From NCBI GenBank assembly GCA_007922225.1, contig ML679974.1, forward strand, positions 2,469,105 through 2,533,104: a stretch of 64,000 bases of DNA, in the 5' to 3' direction. The stretch is from Emydura subglobosa. Its lineage: Eukaryota; Chordata; Testudines; Chelidae. The notes under the pieces are model-generated. The model had not been told where the DNA came from. It saw only the letters and a program-made list of their open reading frames with translations, and made no database searches. Positions 61,301-64,000 of the stretch are shown in pieces (position 1 is the stretch's first letter; every line of letters starts with the position of its first letter). Position numbers and translations under genes: made by a program.

Positions 61301-63760
61301 CCATGATCCTTAAAAAATTGGGGCTATTTCTGAGCTCTTTCATGGTCCACCTAGCTACTATTGCAGCATTTCACCAACCCATAGAAGGGTGCTCAATATT
61401 CTCGCACCCGACCACTAAGAGGTTCCTTAAGGGAATAACAAACATTTCCCTCAACCTTGACATCCTACCCCCTTGTGGGACCTAAACCTAGTATTAAAAG
61501 GGCTGACTAGGCCTCCCTTCAAACCCATGACCACATGTTCACTAGCATATACCTATAGATGAAAAATTATTTTTTTTAATTGCAGTTACCTCAGTTAGAA
61601 GAAATGGGGAAATAGCAGCTCTTGTGATGTATTCTTCCCTGTATTCTTCCCTGACAAGTTTACACTTAGGCCAAACCCAAGGTTCATTCCTAAAGTGACC
61701 TTCTTGTTTCACATGAATCAGTCTATTCACCTTCCCACCTTCTGTCTGATCAAGACAATAGGGAGGCCACATTGCATATCCTAGACCTTAGGAGAGCTTT
61801 GGCATTCTTCCTCGATAGGACAAAGTCCGTCAGGAAGTCCCCTAGACTATTTCTCTCTATGGTGGAAAGATCTAAGGGCTCAGCAATATTAGCCCAAAGA
61901 CTCTCCAGATGGGTCTCAAATTGCATCAGACAGCTACCAAATTCATAATATGACTCCTCTAGACTTGACCTGTACACACATTCTGAGATCGATCTCACCT
62001 GTCACCTTCTTTAAAAATGTCCCCCTCTCAGAGATCTGCAGAGTGGCGACATGGGCGTCAGTCCACGCCTTTGCAGAACGTTATGTTATCACCAGGGATT
62101 CTGCCTCTGATGCTATCTTTGGCTCTACAGTACGATCATCTGTGACTAACCCGATTCTGAAGTCCCAGCTCTCCAACGGGGGGTACTGCTCGCAAGTGCC
62201 TATGGATGCTACACTGTAGGTGATGCTACATGAAGAAGTTACTCACGTTGTGCAGTAACGATAGTTCTTTGAGATGTGTGTCCCTATGGGTGCTCCATTA
62301 CCCGCCCTTCTCCCCTCTACTTCAGAGTTCTCGCTCTGACTCAGTGGTAGAGAAGGAACTGAGGACAGTTAACCTGCACGCATTGACTAGCCTCGTGGTG
62401 CAGCATGAGGAGAGACCGCGCAACGGACACTGCTACTGAAGCTCTCCGATCAGCAGCACAGGGACAGAGACACATCTACAGTGGCACACCCATAGGGGGA
62501 TGCATCTCGGAGAATTATATTTATTGCCCAAGGTGAGTAACTTCATCAAAAAGTGCCAGTACAAAAGAGCTCTCCTAGCTCCTGACAGCTCAGTGCAAAT
62601 GAAAATCGACCCTGACAGCTCTGGGAGTTGCTGAATCTGCTGAAGCCCACGGCTTAATGGTTCACACATCTGGGCCTACTTCGTTATTCGACCTGTTGCC
62701 TCTCCCCTGGCCCTGCTTAGTTTCCACCACCCACCCCATGTTAGCAGCTTCCCCACTTAGCAGCCTAGGTTAAGAACCTTCCCAGTCCATCTTCCCTGTA
62801 TCATACAAAGAAGGTGACCCCTTCTGTAGGGCAGCCTCCAGGATTCCTTTACTTCCTCCTGTGCTCTGCAGGATCTCCTCAGCCCAGCCAGCCTCTTCGT
62901 GGTCTGGATTTCCCCTTCTGGTTACCACCATCAGCCATTTCATAGCTGCCAGCTCCTGCCTCATGGGCCTGTAACCAGAGTTTGACAGCTCAAGGGGGCT
63001 GGGAAAAAGAGTTTAAAAACAACACTCTACCCATTAGGAGAACAAAAACTATGATCTTACTTCTCAGGAGACTTATGACTATTGATGTGGTGTTGGAACT
63101 AAAAGCCAGTCTAACCATACTGTAAATGCTTACTATGCACAGACCCCAGCACAAGTAGTTTGCTTCATTTCTGCTTGAGCTGTGCTTGGTGATGGCCCTG
63201 AGATTTGGGAGCATGCAAAGAATGCTCTCAAAGACTCTTCAGGCAGGCCCTGTGCATAGTGGTGCAATCACCGGGGGGTAGGGGAGGAGTAGGAGTAAGA
63301 CAAACCGGTGGGCTTATATGACCACCCCAAAATGCAAAGGCTGGCTCTGAGGATCATCTCCTCCTGCCAAGATGGCCAAGAAATCAGGCCTGTTTTTCGT
63401 GTAGGAGGGATCCCTCATGCAATGGGCAGCCTATTATACAGTGCTTCCTGGGAGACTAACAATGCAGAGATACAAGAGTCACTTCTGTTTCATTGTCAGG
63501 AGCCTAGAGATGGCAAAGATCTTAGTGCTGCTGTAAGTCTGGATTTCTGCAAAGCAAACCCTTGCATTCCTGCCCATTCATGTAGGATACTTTGTATCCA
63601 ACTTTTTCACTGAACTTGATGTATGTTGCTTTGTTCTTAGTGCCTATAAACTTTTCTCTTTCAAATCTACATAGGGCCACTACTGTTCGCTACAAAGGGA
63701 GAAACCTCCGGATCAAAGCTCCAATGTGCAGGGCTTTGAAGAAACTTTGTGACCCAGATG
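15827..63760 (+). CDS. CRAMP1: CRAMP1, cramped chromatin regulator homolog (5' part of the gene)
   Basis: Coding segments 15827-16178, 27844-28037, 29104-29257, 32809-32892, 34829-34877 and 63675-63760 join to 306 codons plus one base and leave the window mid-gene. All introns are GT-AG and phases agree at every junction. The protein starts [20 protein letters not shown], has a serine- and glutamine-rich low-complexity region with '[16 protein letters not shown]' near residues 86-102, then a SANT/Myb-like domain at about 163-232 ('[21 protein letters not shown]', '[16 protein letters not shown]'), then the conserved '[16 protein letters not shown]' and '[12 protein letters not shown]' blocks. 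Drosophila cramped is a Polycomb-group-type nuclear factor, and the vertebrate protein is linked to linker histone H1 gene expression; those roles are family knowledge. Human CRAMP1 is about 1,270 residues, so roughly a quarter is present. No stop or frameshift is visible in the exons. Confidence 0.96.
17440..17463 (+). repeat. (CAAA)n simple repeat
   Basis: About five tandem copies of caaa followed by an A run, within CRAMP1 intronic DNA. Confidence 0.8.
20063..20488. mobile_element. hAT-type MITE with 8-bp target duplication
   Basis: The element spans 20071-20480 (410 bp), starts CAGTGGTTCTCAACC and ends GGTTGAGAACCAGTG, and is flanked by the perfect 8-bp repeat gcttagag (20063-20070, 20481-20488). 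A CAGTGGTTCTCAACC terminus with 8-bp duplication identifies a hAT (Charlie-like) non-autonomous element. The interior is AT-rich with no transposase. Confidence 0.9.
21305..21500 (+). repeat. CR1-like sauropsid interspersed repeat
   Basis: The run 'aagagcataagaacagcc' followed by 'tactgggtcagaccaatggt', 'ccatctagcccagtgtcctg', 'gatccatcccctgttgccca' and 'cttctggcaaacagaggcta' is a very common repeat of turtle and crocodilian genomes, probably CR1-derived. Recognised by memory of the pattern; family not certain. Confidence 0.6.
24689..24989. mobile_element. Harbinger-type MITE
   Basis: The element spans 24692-24986 (295 bp). It starts GGGCTTGTCTACACT and ends AGTGTAGACATAGCC, i.e. terminal inverted repeats sharing GTCTACACT, and is flanked by the 3-bp repeat TAG (24689-24691, 24987-24989). 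Interior motifs 'gtcgacttacc' and 'gatcgactgagcggg' match turtle Harbinger MITEs, and the ends resemble those of the autonomous-type Harbinger at about 56.6-60.65 kb in this window. Confidence 0.82.
26799..26912 (+). repeat. CR1 LINE fragment
   Basis: 'aggtcatctagtccaacctc', 'cctgctcaaagcaggaccaa' and 'ctaaatcatcccagccaggg' occur in this order; this is a standard CR1 3' consensus block. It is short, without coding potential. Confidence 0.8.
27500..27523 (+). repeat. (TTTA)n microsatellite
   Basis: About five tandem copies of tatt/ttta lie some 320 bp ahead of the splice acceptor at 27843. Confidence 0.8.
27844..28037 (+). CDS. CRAMP1: CRAMP1 coding exon, start of SANT domain
   Basis: The acceptor is ttttgttgtctaaag|GG and the donor is tatgag|gtgtgt (phase 0). 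It encodes a Ser/Thr-rich linker and then '[16 protein letters not shown]', followed by '[14 protein letters not shown]', the first helix of the SANT/Myb-like domain with its conserved tryptophans. Mammalian CRAMP1 is almost identical in the second half of this exon, while the linker varies. Confidence 0.96.
28038..29103 (+). other. CRAMP1 intron with a CR1 piece and poly-A run
   Basis: About 28216-28320 contains 'catagaatcataaaaatacctgg' and 'tggaagggacctcacgaagtc', a CR1-like fragment, followed by a 25-nt A run at about 28344-28369. The remainder is unique AT-rich DNA. Confidence 0.7.
29104..29257 (+). CDS. CRAMP1: CRAMP1 coding exon, core of SANT domain
   Basis: The acceptor is ttttttcag|CACGGG and the donor is gataatg|gtgagt (phase 1). 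It encodes '[20 protein letters not shown]', '[20 protein letters not shown]' and '[11 protein letters not shown]', the second and third helices of the SANT-like domain. The human equivalent differs only at a few positions (for example the Ser in NNIS and HKIS). Confidence 0.97.
29258..29880 (+). other. CRAMP1 intron, part before the CR1 element
   Basis: Unique sequence to about 29640. About 29640-29880 ('attggtttaattaaaaatcggtttaaac', GC-rich middle, 'tttaaaatgttaaaaaagctgatta') looks like another short interspersed element with AT-rich ends, unassigned. Confidence 0.5.
29881..31085 (+). mobile_element. 5'-truncated CR1 LINE, 3' part (plus strand)
   Basis: Conceptual translation at about 29883-30395 gives the C-terminal part of CR1 ORF2. 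It reads '[20 protein letters not shown]', '[19 protein letters not shown]', then after a stop '[12 protein letters not shown]', '[13 protein letters not shown]' and '[13 protein letters not shown]'. The 3' UTR follows, and the element ends at about 31085 with the typical 'cagactagacgatcatattg', 'gtcccttctgacctt' block and a short gagtct repeat. Truncated at the 5' side, as most CR1 copies are, with stops in the coding part. Confidence 0.92.
31086..32808 (+). other. CRAMP1 intron, unique DNA
   Basis: AT-rich sequence with no recognisable repeat or coding frame. The last bases form the acceptor tattttgttttgcag at 32808. Confidence 0.6.
32809..32892 (+). CDS. CRAMP1: CRAMP1 coding exon after SANT domain
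   Basis: The acceptor is ttgttttgcag|TGTTTT and the donor is gggggct|gtgagt (phase 1 at both ends). It encodes '[20 protein letters not shown]' and 'ELRKKIGG', a block highly conserved in CRAMP proteins directly after the SANT domain. Confidence 0.96.
32893..34828 (+). other. CRAMP1 intron, no gene recognised
   Basis: Several short overlapping frames occur on both strands at about 33.67-34.54 kb, but none shows a known domain, signal or codon pattern I can defend. The region is otherwise unique sequence. Confidence 0.5.
34829..34877 (+). CDS. CRAMP1: CRAMP1 49-nt coding exon
   Basis: The acceptor is ctcatttaaag|GT and the donor is caaattgg|gtaagt (phase 2 out). It encodes '[17 protein letters not shown]' when joined to its neighbours. 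At 49 nt it is too small to appear as an open frame, but the residues match CRAMP1 exactly in order, and the donor is a strong gtaagt. Confidence 0.95.
36004..36201. mobile_element. hAT-type MITE with 8-bp target duplication
   Basis: The element spans 36012-36193 (182 bp), starts CAGTGGTTCTTAACCTTTCC and ends GGTTGAGAAACACTG, and is flanked by the perfect 8-bp repeat acctagac (36004-36011, 36194-36201). Its first 40 bp closely match the start of the MITE at 20071, so both belong to related hAT families, but the interiors differ. Confidence 0.9.
36970..37135 (+). repeat. MIR-like SINE, 3' part
   Basis: 'cctcatgagataggtaagtatta', 'acaagtggggaaactttgag' and 'gacttgaatttagggtct' with 'ctacttagaccatgc' follow the MIR core order (accumulated changes present). 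Confidence 0.6.
37955..38150 (+). repeat. MIR-like SINE
   Basis: 'gggtaaggcactagctta', 'gttcaagtccctgctctgcc', 'cttcctgtgtgaacttgagc' and 'aagtcacttaatctctgtgt' match the tRNA-like head and core of MIR SINEs. The tRNA-like head ('gttcaagtccctgctc' resembles a B box) is not a functional tRNA gene. Confidence 0.75.
40371..40840 (-). mobile_element. CR1 LINE 3' UTR, left part (split by the retrovirus)
   Basis: On the minus strand this is a CR1 3' end: 'ctcatagactttaaggtcag', 'ctagtctgactgcctgcaca' and 'ttcctttctgacccc' are reverse complements of the CR1 tail. It is interrupted at 40840 by the retroviral LTR and resumes at 49811. Confidence 0.9.
40900..40905 (-). terminator. Retroviral polyadenylation signal AATAAA (3' LTR)
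   Basis: AATAAA on the minus strand about 60 nt upstream of the LTR end and about 60 nt after the TATA box. The same hexamer is kept in the other LTR at 49347-49352. Confidence 0.75.
40963..40969 (-). promoter_or_regulatory. TATA box in the 3' LTR
   Basis: TATATAA on the minus strand. In the 5' LTR the corresponding site (about 49411-49417) reads TATACAA, so the copy that would drive the provirus is the degraded one. Confidence 0.65.
41362..41375 (-). other. Polypurine tract next to the 3' LTR
   Basis: On the minus strand the bases just before the LTR read AACAGGAGGGTAC, a short purine-rich tract at the expected place for plus-strand DNA priming. Confidence 0.6.
41526..43706 (-). pseudogene. 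env: Endogenous retroviral envelope gene, one frame with two stops
   Basis: A single minus-strand reading frame of 2,181 nt is interrupted only by an amber (42845-42843) and an opal codon (42173-42171), both in frame, with no frameshift seen. The first methionine is followed by a hydrophobic leader ('[12 protein letters not shown]'). The surface part is cysteine-rich with several N-glycosylation sequons (for example NCT, NLT, NYT). A basic stretch 'VKRQKQG' precedes the glycine-rich '[11 protein letters not shown]', plausibly the cleavage site and fusion segment. A helical stretch follows, then a further Cys-rich ectodomain, and near the end a membrane anchor ('[17 protein letters not shown]'). 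I find no CX6CC motif of the usual gammaretroviral transmembrane type after the fusion segment. Family not recognised. Confidence 0.85.
43751..44720 (-). pseudogene. pol: Retroviral integrase, broken
   Basis: Pieces on the minus strand give the domains in order. The zinc-binding part has '[13 protein letters not shown]' and 'YCQQCLVC' (HHCC). The catalytic core has '[10 protein letters not shown]' (first Asp), '[12 protein letters not shown]' (second Asp) and '[13 protein letters not shown]' (Glu). The C-terminal part has '[20 protein letters not shown]', a GPY/F-type module found in class I retroviruses. Frames change between the core (down to 44020) and the C-terminal piece (43954-43751), and a stop interrupts the core near 44400-44376, so the enzyme is disrupted although the catalytic triad residues remain readable. 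Confidence 0.9.
44922..45584 (-). pseudogene. pol: Retroviral RNase H region
   Basis: The frame contains '[11 protein letters not shown]' (first catalytic Asp) and '[17 protein letters not shown]' (catalytic Glu). '[20 protein letters not shown]' stands where the family has 'YTDSRYAFG', so the third catalytic acid is replaced. '[10 protein letters not shown]' replaces the usual 'KAHT'-type end. It is in a different frame from the reverse transcriptase just upstream, which shows a frameshift at about 45.5-45.6 kb. Confidence 0.88.
45484..46773 (-). pseudogene. pol: Retroviral reverse transcriptase, partly degraded
   Basis: The C-terminal half is an open frame from 46209 with the catalytic '[12 protein letters not shown]', then 'QYLSYMVSQ' (family YLGY.v), '[18 protein letters not shown]' and '[23 protein letters not shown]' (connection domain). 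The YVDD box with V favours class I virus kinship. Upstream of 46209 the finger domain is only traceable in scattered frames (for example the region equivalent to LPQG..NSPTLFH near 46.28 kb has a stop and a frameshift). Confidence 0.9.
46774..47205 (-). pseudogene. pro: Retroviral aspartic protease
   Basis: The minus-strand frame has '[19 protein letters not shown]' (active-site DTG), then '[15 protein letters not shown]' and the C-terminal '[20 protein letters not shown]' (the ILG.D.L block). It continues in the same frame as gag, separated from it by one amber codon, as in gammaretroviruses where pol is made by readthrough. The domain itself is uninterrupted; the frame ends at 46774 before the reverse transcriptase. 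Confidence 0.9.
47236..48842 (-). pseudogene. gag: Retroviral gag, broken
   Basis: Likely start at 48842 or 48806 (minus strand) with a basic matrix-like segment ('[19 protein letters not shown]'). A stop at 48630 and a change of frame follow. Then comes a coiled-coil stretch ('[20 protein letters not shown]'), an acidic/proline-rich linker ('[16 protein letters not shown]'), a capsid-like region, and after stops a nucleocapsid with one zinc knuckle '[14 protein letters not shown]' (CX2CX4HX4C). The frame ends in TAG at 47238-47236, directly in frame with protease. A matrix/capsid coiled coil and a single knuckle fit class I gag proteins. Confidence 0.85.
48911..49068 (-). repeat. Nested tandem repeats in the retroviral leader
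   Basis: A 45-nt unit (48911-48955; cctggcaatacagcctttgc...) recurs at 49024-49068, a period of 113 bp with about 7 differences. Between them a 34-nt unit (48955-48988; accccactggaacacacacc...) recurs at 48991-49024, a period of 36 bp with 2 differences. They lie between the primer site and gag, where packaging signals or an internal ribosome entry region would be expected. Confidence 0.85.
49267..49284 (-). other. Retroviral primer binding site for tRNA-Ser(UGA)
   Basis: The minus strand reads TGGCGCAGCGAGCAGGGT, exactly complementary over 18 nt to the 3' end (including CCA) of vertebrate tRNA-Ser(UGA) as I remember it. It begins three bases after the 5' LTR, the expected place. Confidence 0.85.
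49288..49806 (-). repeat. 5' LTR of the endogenous retrovirus
   Basis: 519 bp, starting TGTAA and ending TTACA in either orientation. It matches 40841-41361. The AATAAA signal is preserved at 49352-49347 while the TATA box has changed to TATACAA. Confidence 0.95.
49811..50215 (-). mobile_element. CR1 LINE 3' part, right portion (continues the copy at 40371-40840)
   Basis: 'ggccagtttatatccattag', 'cttgtgtccacattggcgct', 'ctttgagtctcctttcataa' and 'tcctagtagcccttctctgt' are reverse complements of CR1 3' UTR and ORF2 end. Joining 40840 to 49811 restores a continuous CR1, so the retrovirus is a later insertion. It fades out at about 50215 near the DIRS element. Confidence 0.9.
50239..50420 (+). 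repeat. Left terminal repeat of the DIRS element
   Basis: Begins 'tctttgagtgcttgctcatg' and runs through 'gagatttttccctcagtggtacc' and 'cagttctagtgccctctgt' to 'cagttccttct'. The same sequence appears inverted at the right end. Confidence 0.8.
50607..50933 (+). pseudogene. DIRS gag-like gene fragment
   Basis: The frame contains a '[23 protein letters not shown]' motif, the Cys/His-rich segment (family pattern C..C...MP.SD.H..C..CLGE) that marks the first gene of vertebrate DIRS elements. A basic stretch near its end resembles the usual 'KKDRE...K.LL.E'. The open frame ends after 108 residues; the downstream region to about 52.76 kb carries further broken frames of the same gene. The function of this protein in DIRS elements is presumed nucleic-acid binding. 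Confidence 0.75.
53040..53637 (+). pseudogene. DIRS RNase H region
   Basis: Across two frames it reads '[16 protein letters not shown]', '[13 protein letters not shown]' (family LVTDAS..GWG, first Asp replaced by Asn), then '[35 protein letters not shown]', matching DIRS RNase H with the 'HLPG..N..AD.LSR' box changed at Gly and Asp. A frameshift lies near 53.3-53.4 kb, since the first part is in the 52881 frame and the second in the 53410 frame. The catalytic changes make it inactive. Confidence 0.8.
53638..54833 (+). pseudogene. DIRS tyrosine recombinase, frameshifted
   Basis: The first frame (53662-54414) opens with the linker '[20 protein letters not shown]' and then the N-terminal SAM-like part of the recombinase ('[15 protein letters not shown]', '[23 protein letters not shown]', '[20 protein letters not shown]'). 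The catalytic part continues in another frame (54420-54833) and ends with the box '[15 protein letters not shown]', the H-x-x-R motif of tyrosine recombinases. A recombinase instead of an integrase is what distinguishes DIRS from LTR retrotransposons. A stretch of C residues at about 53720-53740 is low-complexity. Confidence 0.82.
55061..55115. repeat. DIRS internal complementary region, left arm
   Basis: The segment actaacctttccataactgt... is the inverted partner of 55303-55355, so the end of the element can fold into a stem of about 50 bp enclosing the right terminal repeat. Confidence 0.85.
55146..55356 (+). repeat. Right terminal repeat and right arm of the DIRS element
   Basis: Inverted copy of 50239-50420 ('agaaggaactgagaggatgt', 'gagggcactagagccagct', 'gagggaaaaatctctgg'), ending with the arm 55303-55355. 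Confidence 0.82.
55357..56631. other. Unassigned, probably repeat-derived stretch
   Basis: A minus-strand frame at 55750-55340 (136 residues) includes '[20 protein letters not shown]' and '[20 protein letters not shown]', and a second at 56127-55945 follows in the same orientation upstream. I cannot match them to a family with certainty; the basic N-terminus would fit a transposon accessory protein. No terminal repeats are clear around it. The remainder is AT-rich. Confidence 0.4.
57093..58129 (+). pseudogene. HARBI1-like Harbinger transposase, frameshifted
   Basis: In order: '[22 protein letters not shown]' and '[34 protein letters not shown]' (N-terminal helical, HTH-like part), then a frame change at the G run 57525-57532. 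Next '[14 protein letters not shown]' (first catalytic Asp, codon 57538-57540), '[19 protein letters not shown]' (second Asp), another change near the A run at 57740, and '[18 protein letters not shown]' (Glu), with a further change near 57950 before '[12 protein letters not shown]'. The DDE residues are all readable, but at least three frameshifts separate them. Family knowledge: HARBI1-type transposases cut at the terminal repeats and need a Myb-like partner for DNA binding. Confidence 0.9.
58442..60261 (-). pseudogene. Harbinger Myb/SANT-like (trihelix) partner gene, nearly intact
   Basis: Likely start at 60261 (minus strand; upstream open sequence lies in the terminal region). A SANT/trihelix-like domain follows directly: '[20 protein letters not shown]', '[20 protein letters not shown]' and '[11 protein letters not shown]'. 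One in-frame amber at 59913-59911 is the only break, then an acidic segment ('[14 protein letters not shown]'). A GT donor at 59733 and an AG acceptor at 58766 are phase-compatible and join to a second exon, 58765-58442, with a basic start ('[18 protein letters not shown]') and a coiled-coil tail ('[18 protein letters not shown]'). In characterised Harbinger transposons the Myb-like protein guides the transposase to DNA and the nucleus; that role is assumed here. Confidence 0.82.
60651..62220 (+). pseudogene. DIRS RNase H and tyrosine recombinase remnants
   Basis: RNase H end with 'DKLICTF' in place of the usual 'DKLSRTF' (60651-60869). Then, in shifting frames, the recombinase N-terminal part (61004-61485) and the catalytic region, where minus-strand and plus-strand open frames overlap only by chance. 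I could not follow the active-site His-x-x-Arg with confidence. The frames are non-functional. Confidence 0.7.
60652..62547 (+). mobile_element. Second, 5'-truncated DIRS-type element (different family)
   Basis: It starts next to the right end of the Harbinger, inside the RNase H ('[20 protein letters not shown]', '[20 protein letters not shown]'), and continues with recombinase remnants ('[12 protein letters not shown]', '[24 protein letters not shown]') and right-end inverted arms at 62231-62296 and 62481-62547. Stops and frameshifts are frequent. The sequence differs from the DIRS copy at 50239, so it is another lineage. Everything upstream of RNase H is missing. Confidence 0.8.
62231..62547. 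repeat. Inverted arms of the second DIRS element
   Basis: 62231-62296 ('tgaagaagttactcacgttg', 'gagatgtgtgtccctatggg') is mirrored by 62481-62547 ('cccatagggggatgcatctc', 'ggtgagtaacttcatc'), with the right terminal repeat in between, as in the first copy. Confidence 0.82.
62548..63674 (+). other. End of CRAMP1 intron 6
   Basis: Mostly unique sequence with short open frames lacking recognisable domains. It ends with the acceptor tctacatag at 63674. Confidence 0.6.
63675..63760 (+). CDS. CRAMP1: CRAMP1 coding exon (last one in the window)
   Basis: The acceptor is aatctacatag|GGCC and the donor is ccagatg|gtatgt (phase 1 out). It encodes '[20 protein letters not shown]' and 'LKKLCDPDG', directly following the previous exon across 28.8 kb of intron. 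This block is nearly invariant among vertebrate CRAMP1 proteins. The rest of the gene lies beyond the right edge. Confidence 0.97.
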
Positions 63761-64000
63761 GTATGTAAGAAAAGCTGGAATGGGAAAGAGTTGTAACAGA
63801 TGAGCAGGAGAGACAGCCAGGCCTGTTTTAATGTATACCTCTCTCTGGCAAGGGAATTTATGCTATCTCATGCTCTTTTGGGGCACGGGAATGTTCCCAT
63901 TCTCTAGTTTCCCCGTTCATTTGTGTCACTCAGTGATACAGCTTTGAGAAAAATCCGCTTCCATGGATCTTGAAATCTGACGCTGGCTGCTAAAGTGCTA
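63761..64000 (+). other. Start of the next CRAMP1 intron
   Basis: 240 bp of unremarkable intronic sequence after the gtatgt donor; the window ends before another exon. Confidence 0.85.

Noticed and set aside
1..64000. CRISPR arrays, operons or prokaryotic mobile elements
   Set aside because: No regularly spaced repeats; introns, CR1, MIR-like SINEs and a CpG island show vertebrate nuclear DNA.

Overview
This is vertebrate nuclear DNA, most likely from a turtle. The inference rests on the mix of repeats (CR1 LINEs, DIRS-type and Gypsy LTR-type retrotransposons, two-gene Harbinger transposons, hAT and Harbinger MITEs, MIR-like SINEs), which fits Testudines best; a crocodilian is not excluded. 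The only host gene recognised is CRAMP1 (cramped chromatin regulator homolog 1), on the plus strand. A CpG-island promoter lies at about 12.4-13.3 kb. Six coding exons follow at 15826-16178, 27844-28037, 29104-29257, 32809-32892, 34829-34877 and 63675-63760. All have AG/GT borders and compatible phases, and they encode the N-terminal region including the SANT domain. The gene continues past the right edge. A further 72-nt exon at 15305-15376 would add 17 residues in frame ahead of the usual methionine.

Layout: 1-12.3 kb is intergenic, with a GC-rich foldback hAT MITE (8-bp target duplication), MIR-like SINEs and a decayed minus-strand Gypsy/Ty3 element with LTR remnants (about 8.25-11.86 kb). 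From 12.4 to 34.9 kb lie the promoter and the first CRAMP1 exons, with introns holding mostly short repeats (two MITEs with target duplications, CR1 pieces, microsatellites). Intron 6 (34878-63674, about 28.8 kb) is a nest of large mobile elements. A minus-strand CR1 is split by a complete minus-strand endogenous retrovirus (40841-49806; LTRs of 521 and 519 bp, TAAT target duplication, tRNA-Ser(UGA) primer site, gag-pro-pol-env with breaks). Next come a DIRS-type tyrosine-recombinase retrotransposon with inverted ends but little room for a reverse transcriptase (50239-55356), an unassigned stretch, a Harbinger transposon with a broken transposase and a nearly open Myb/SANT-like partner gene (about 56632-60651), and a second, truncated DIRS copy (60652-62547).

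The host exons appear intact. Every multi-kilobase element carries stops, frameshifts or deletions, so none looks autonomous. The retrovirus is the best preserved: its envelope region is one frame broken by two stops, gag and protease share a frame across an amber codon, and the LTRs differ by roughly 5 % by eye. No tRNA, rRNA, CRISPR or prokaryotic features were seen.
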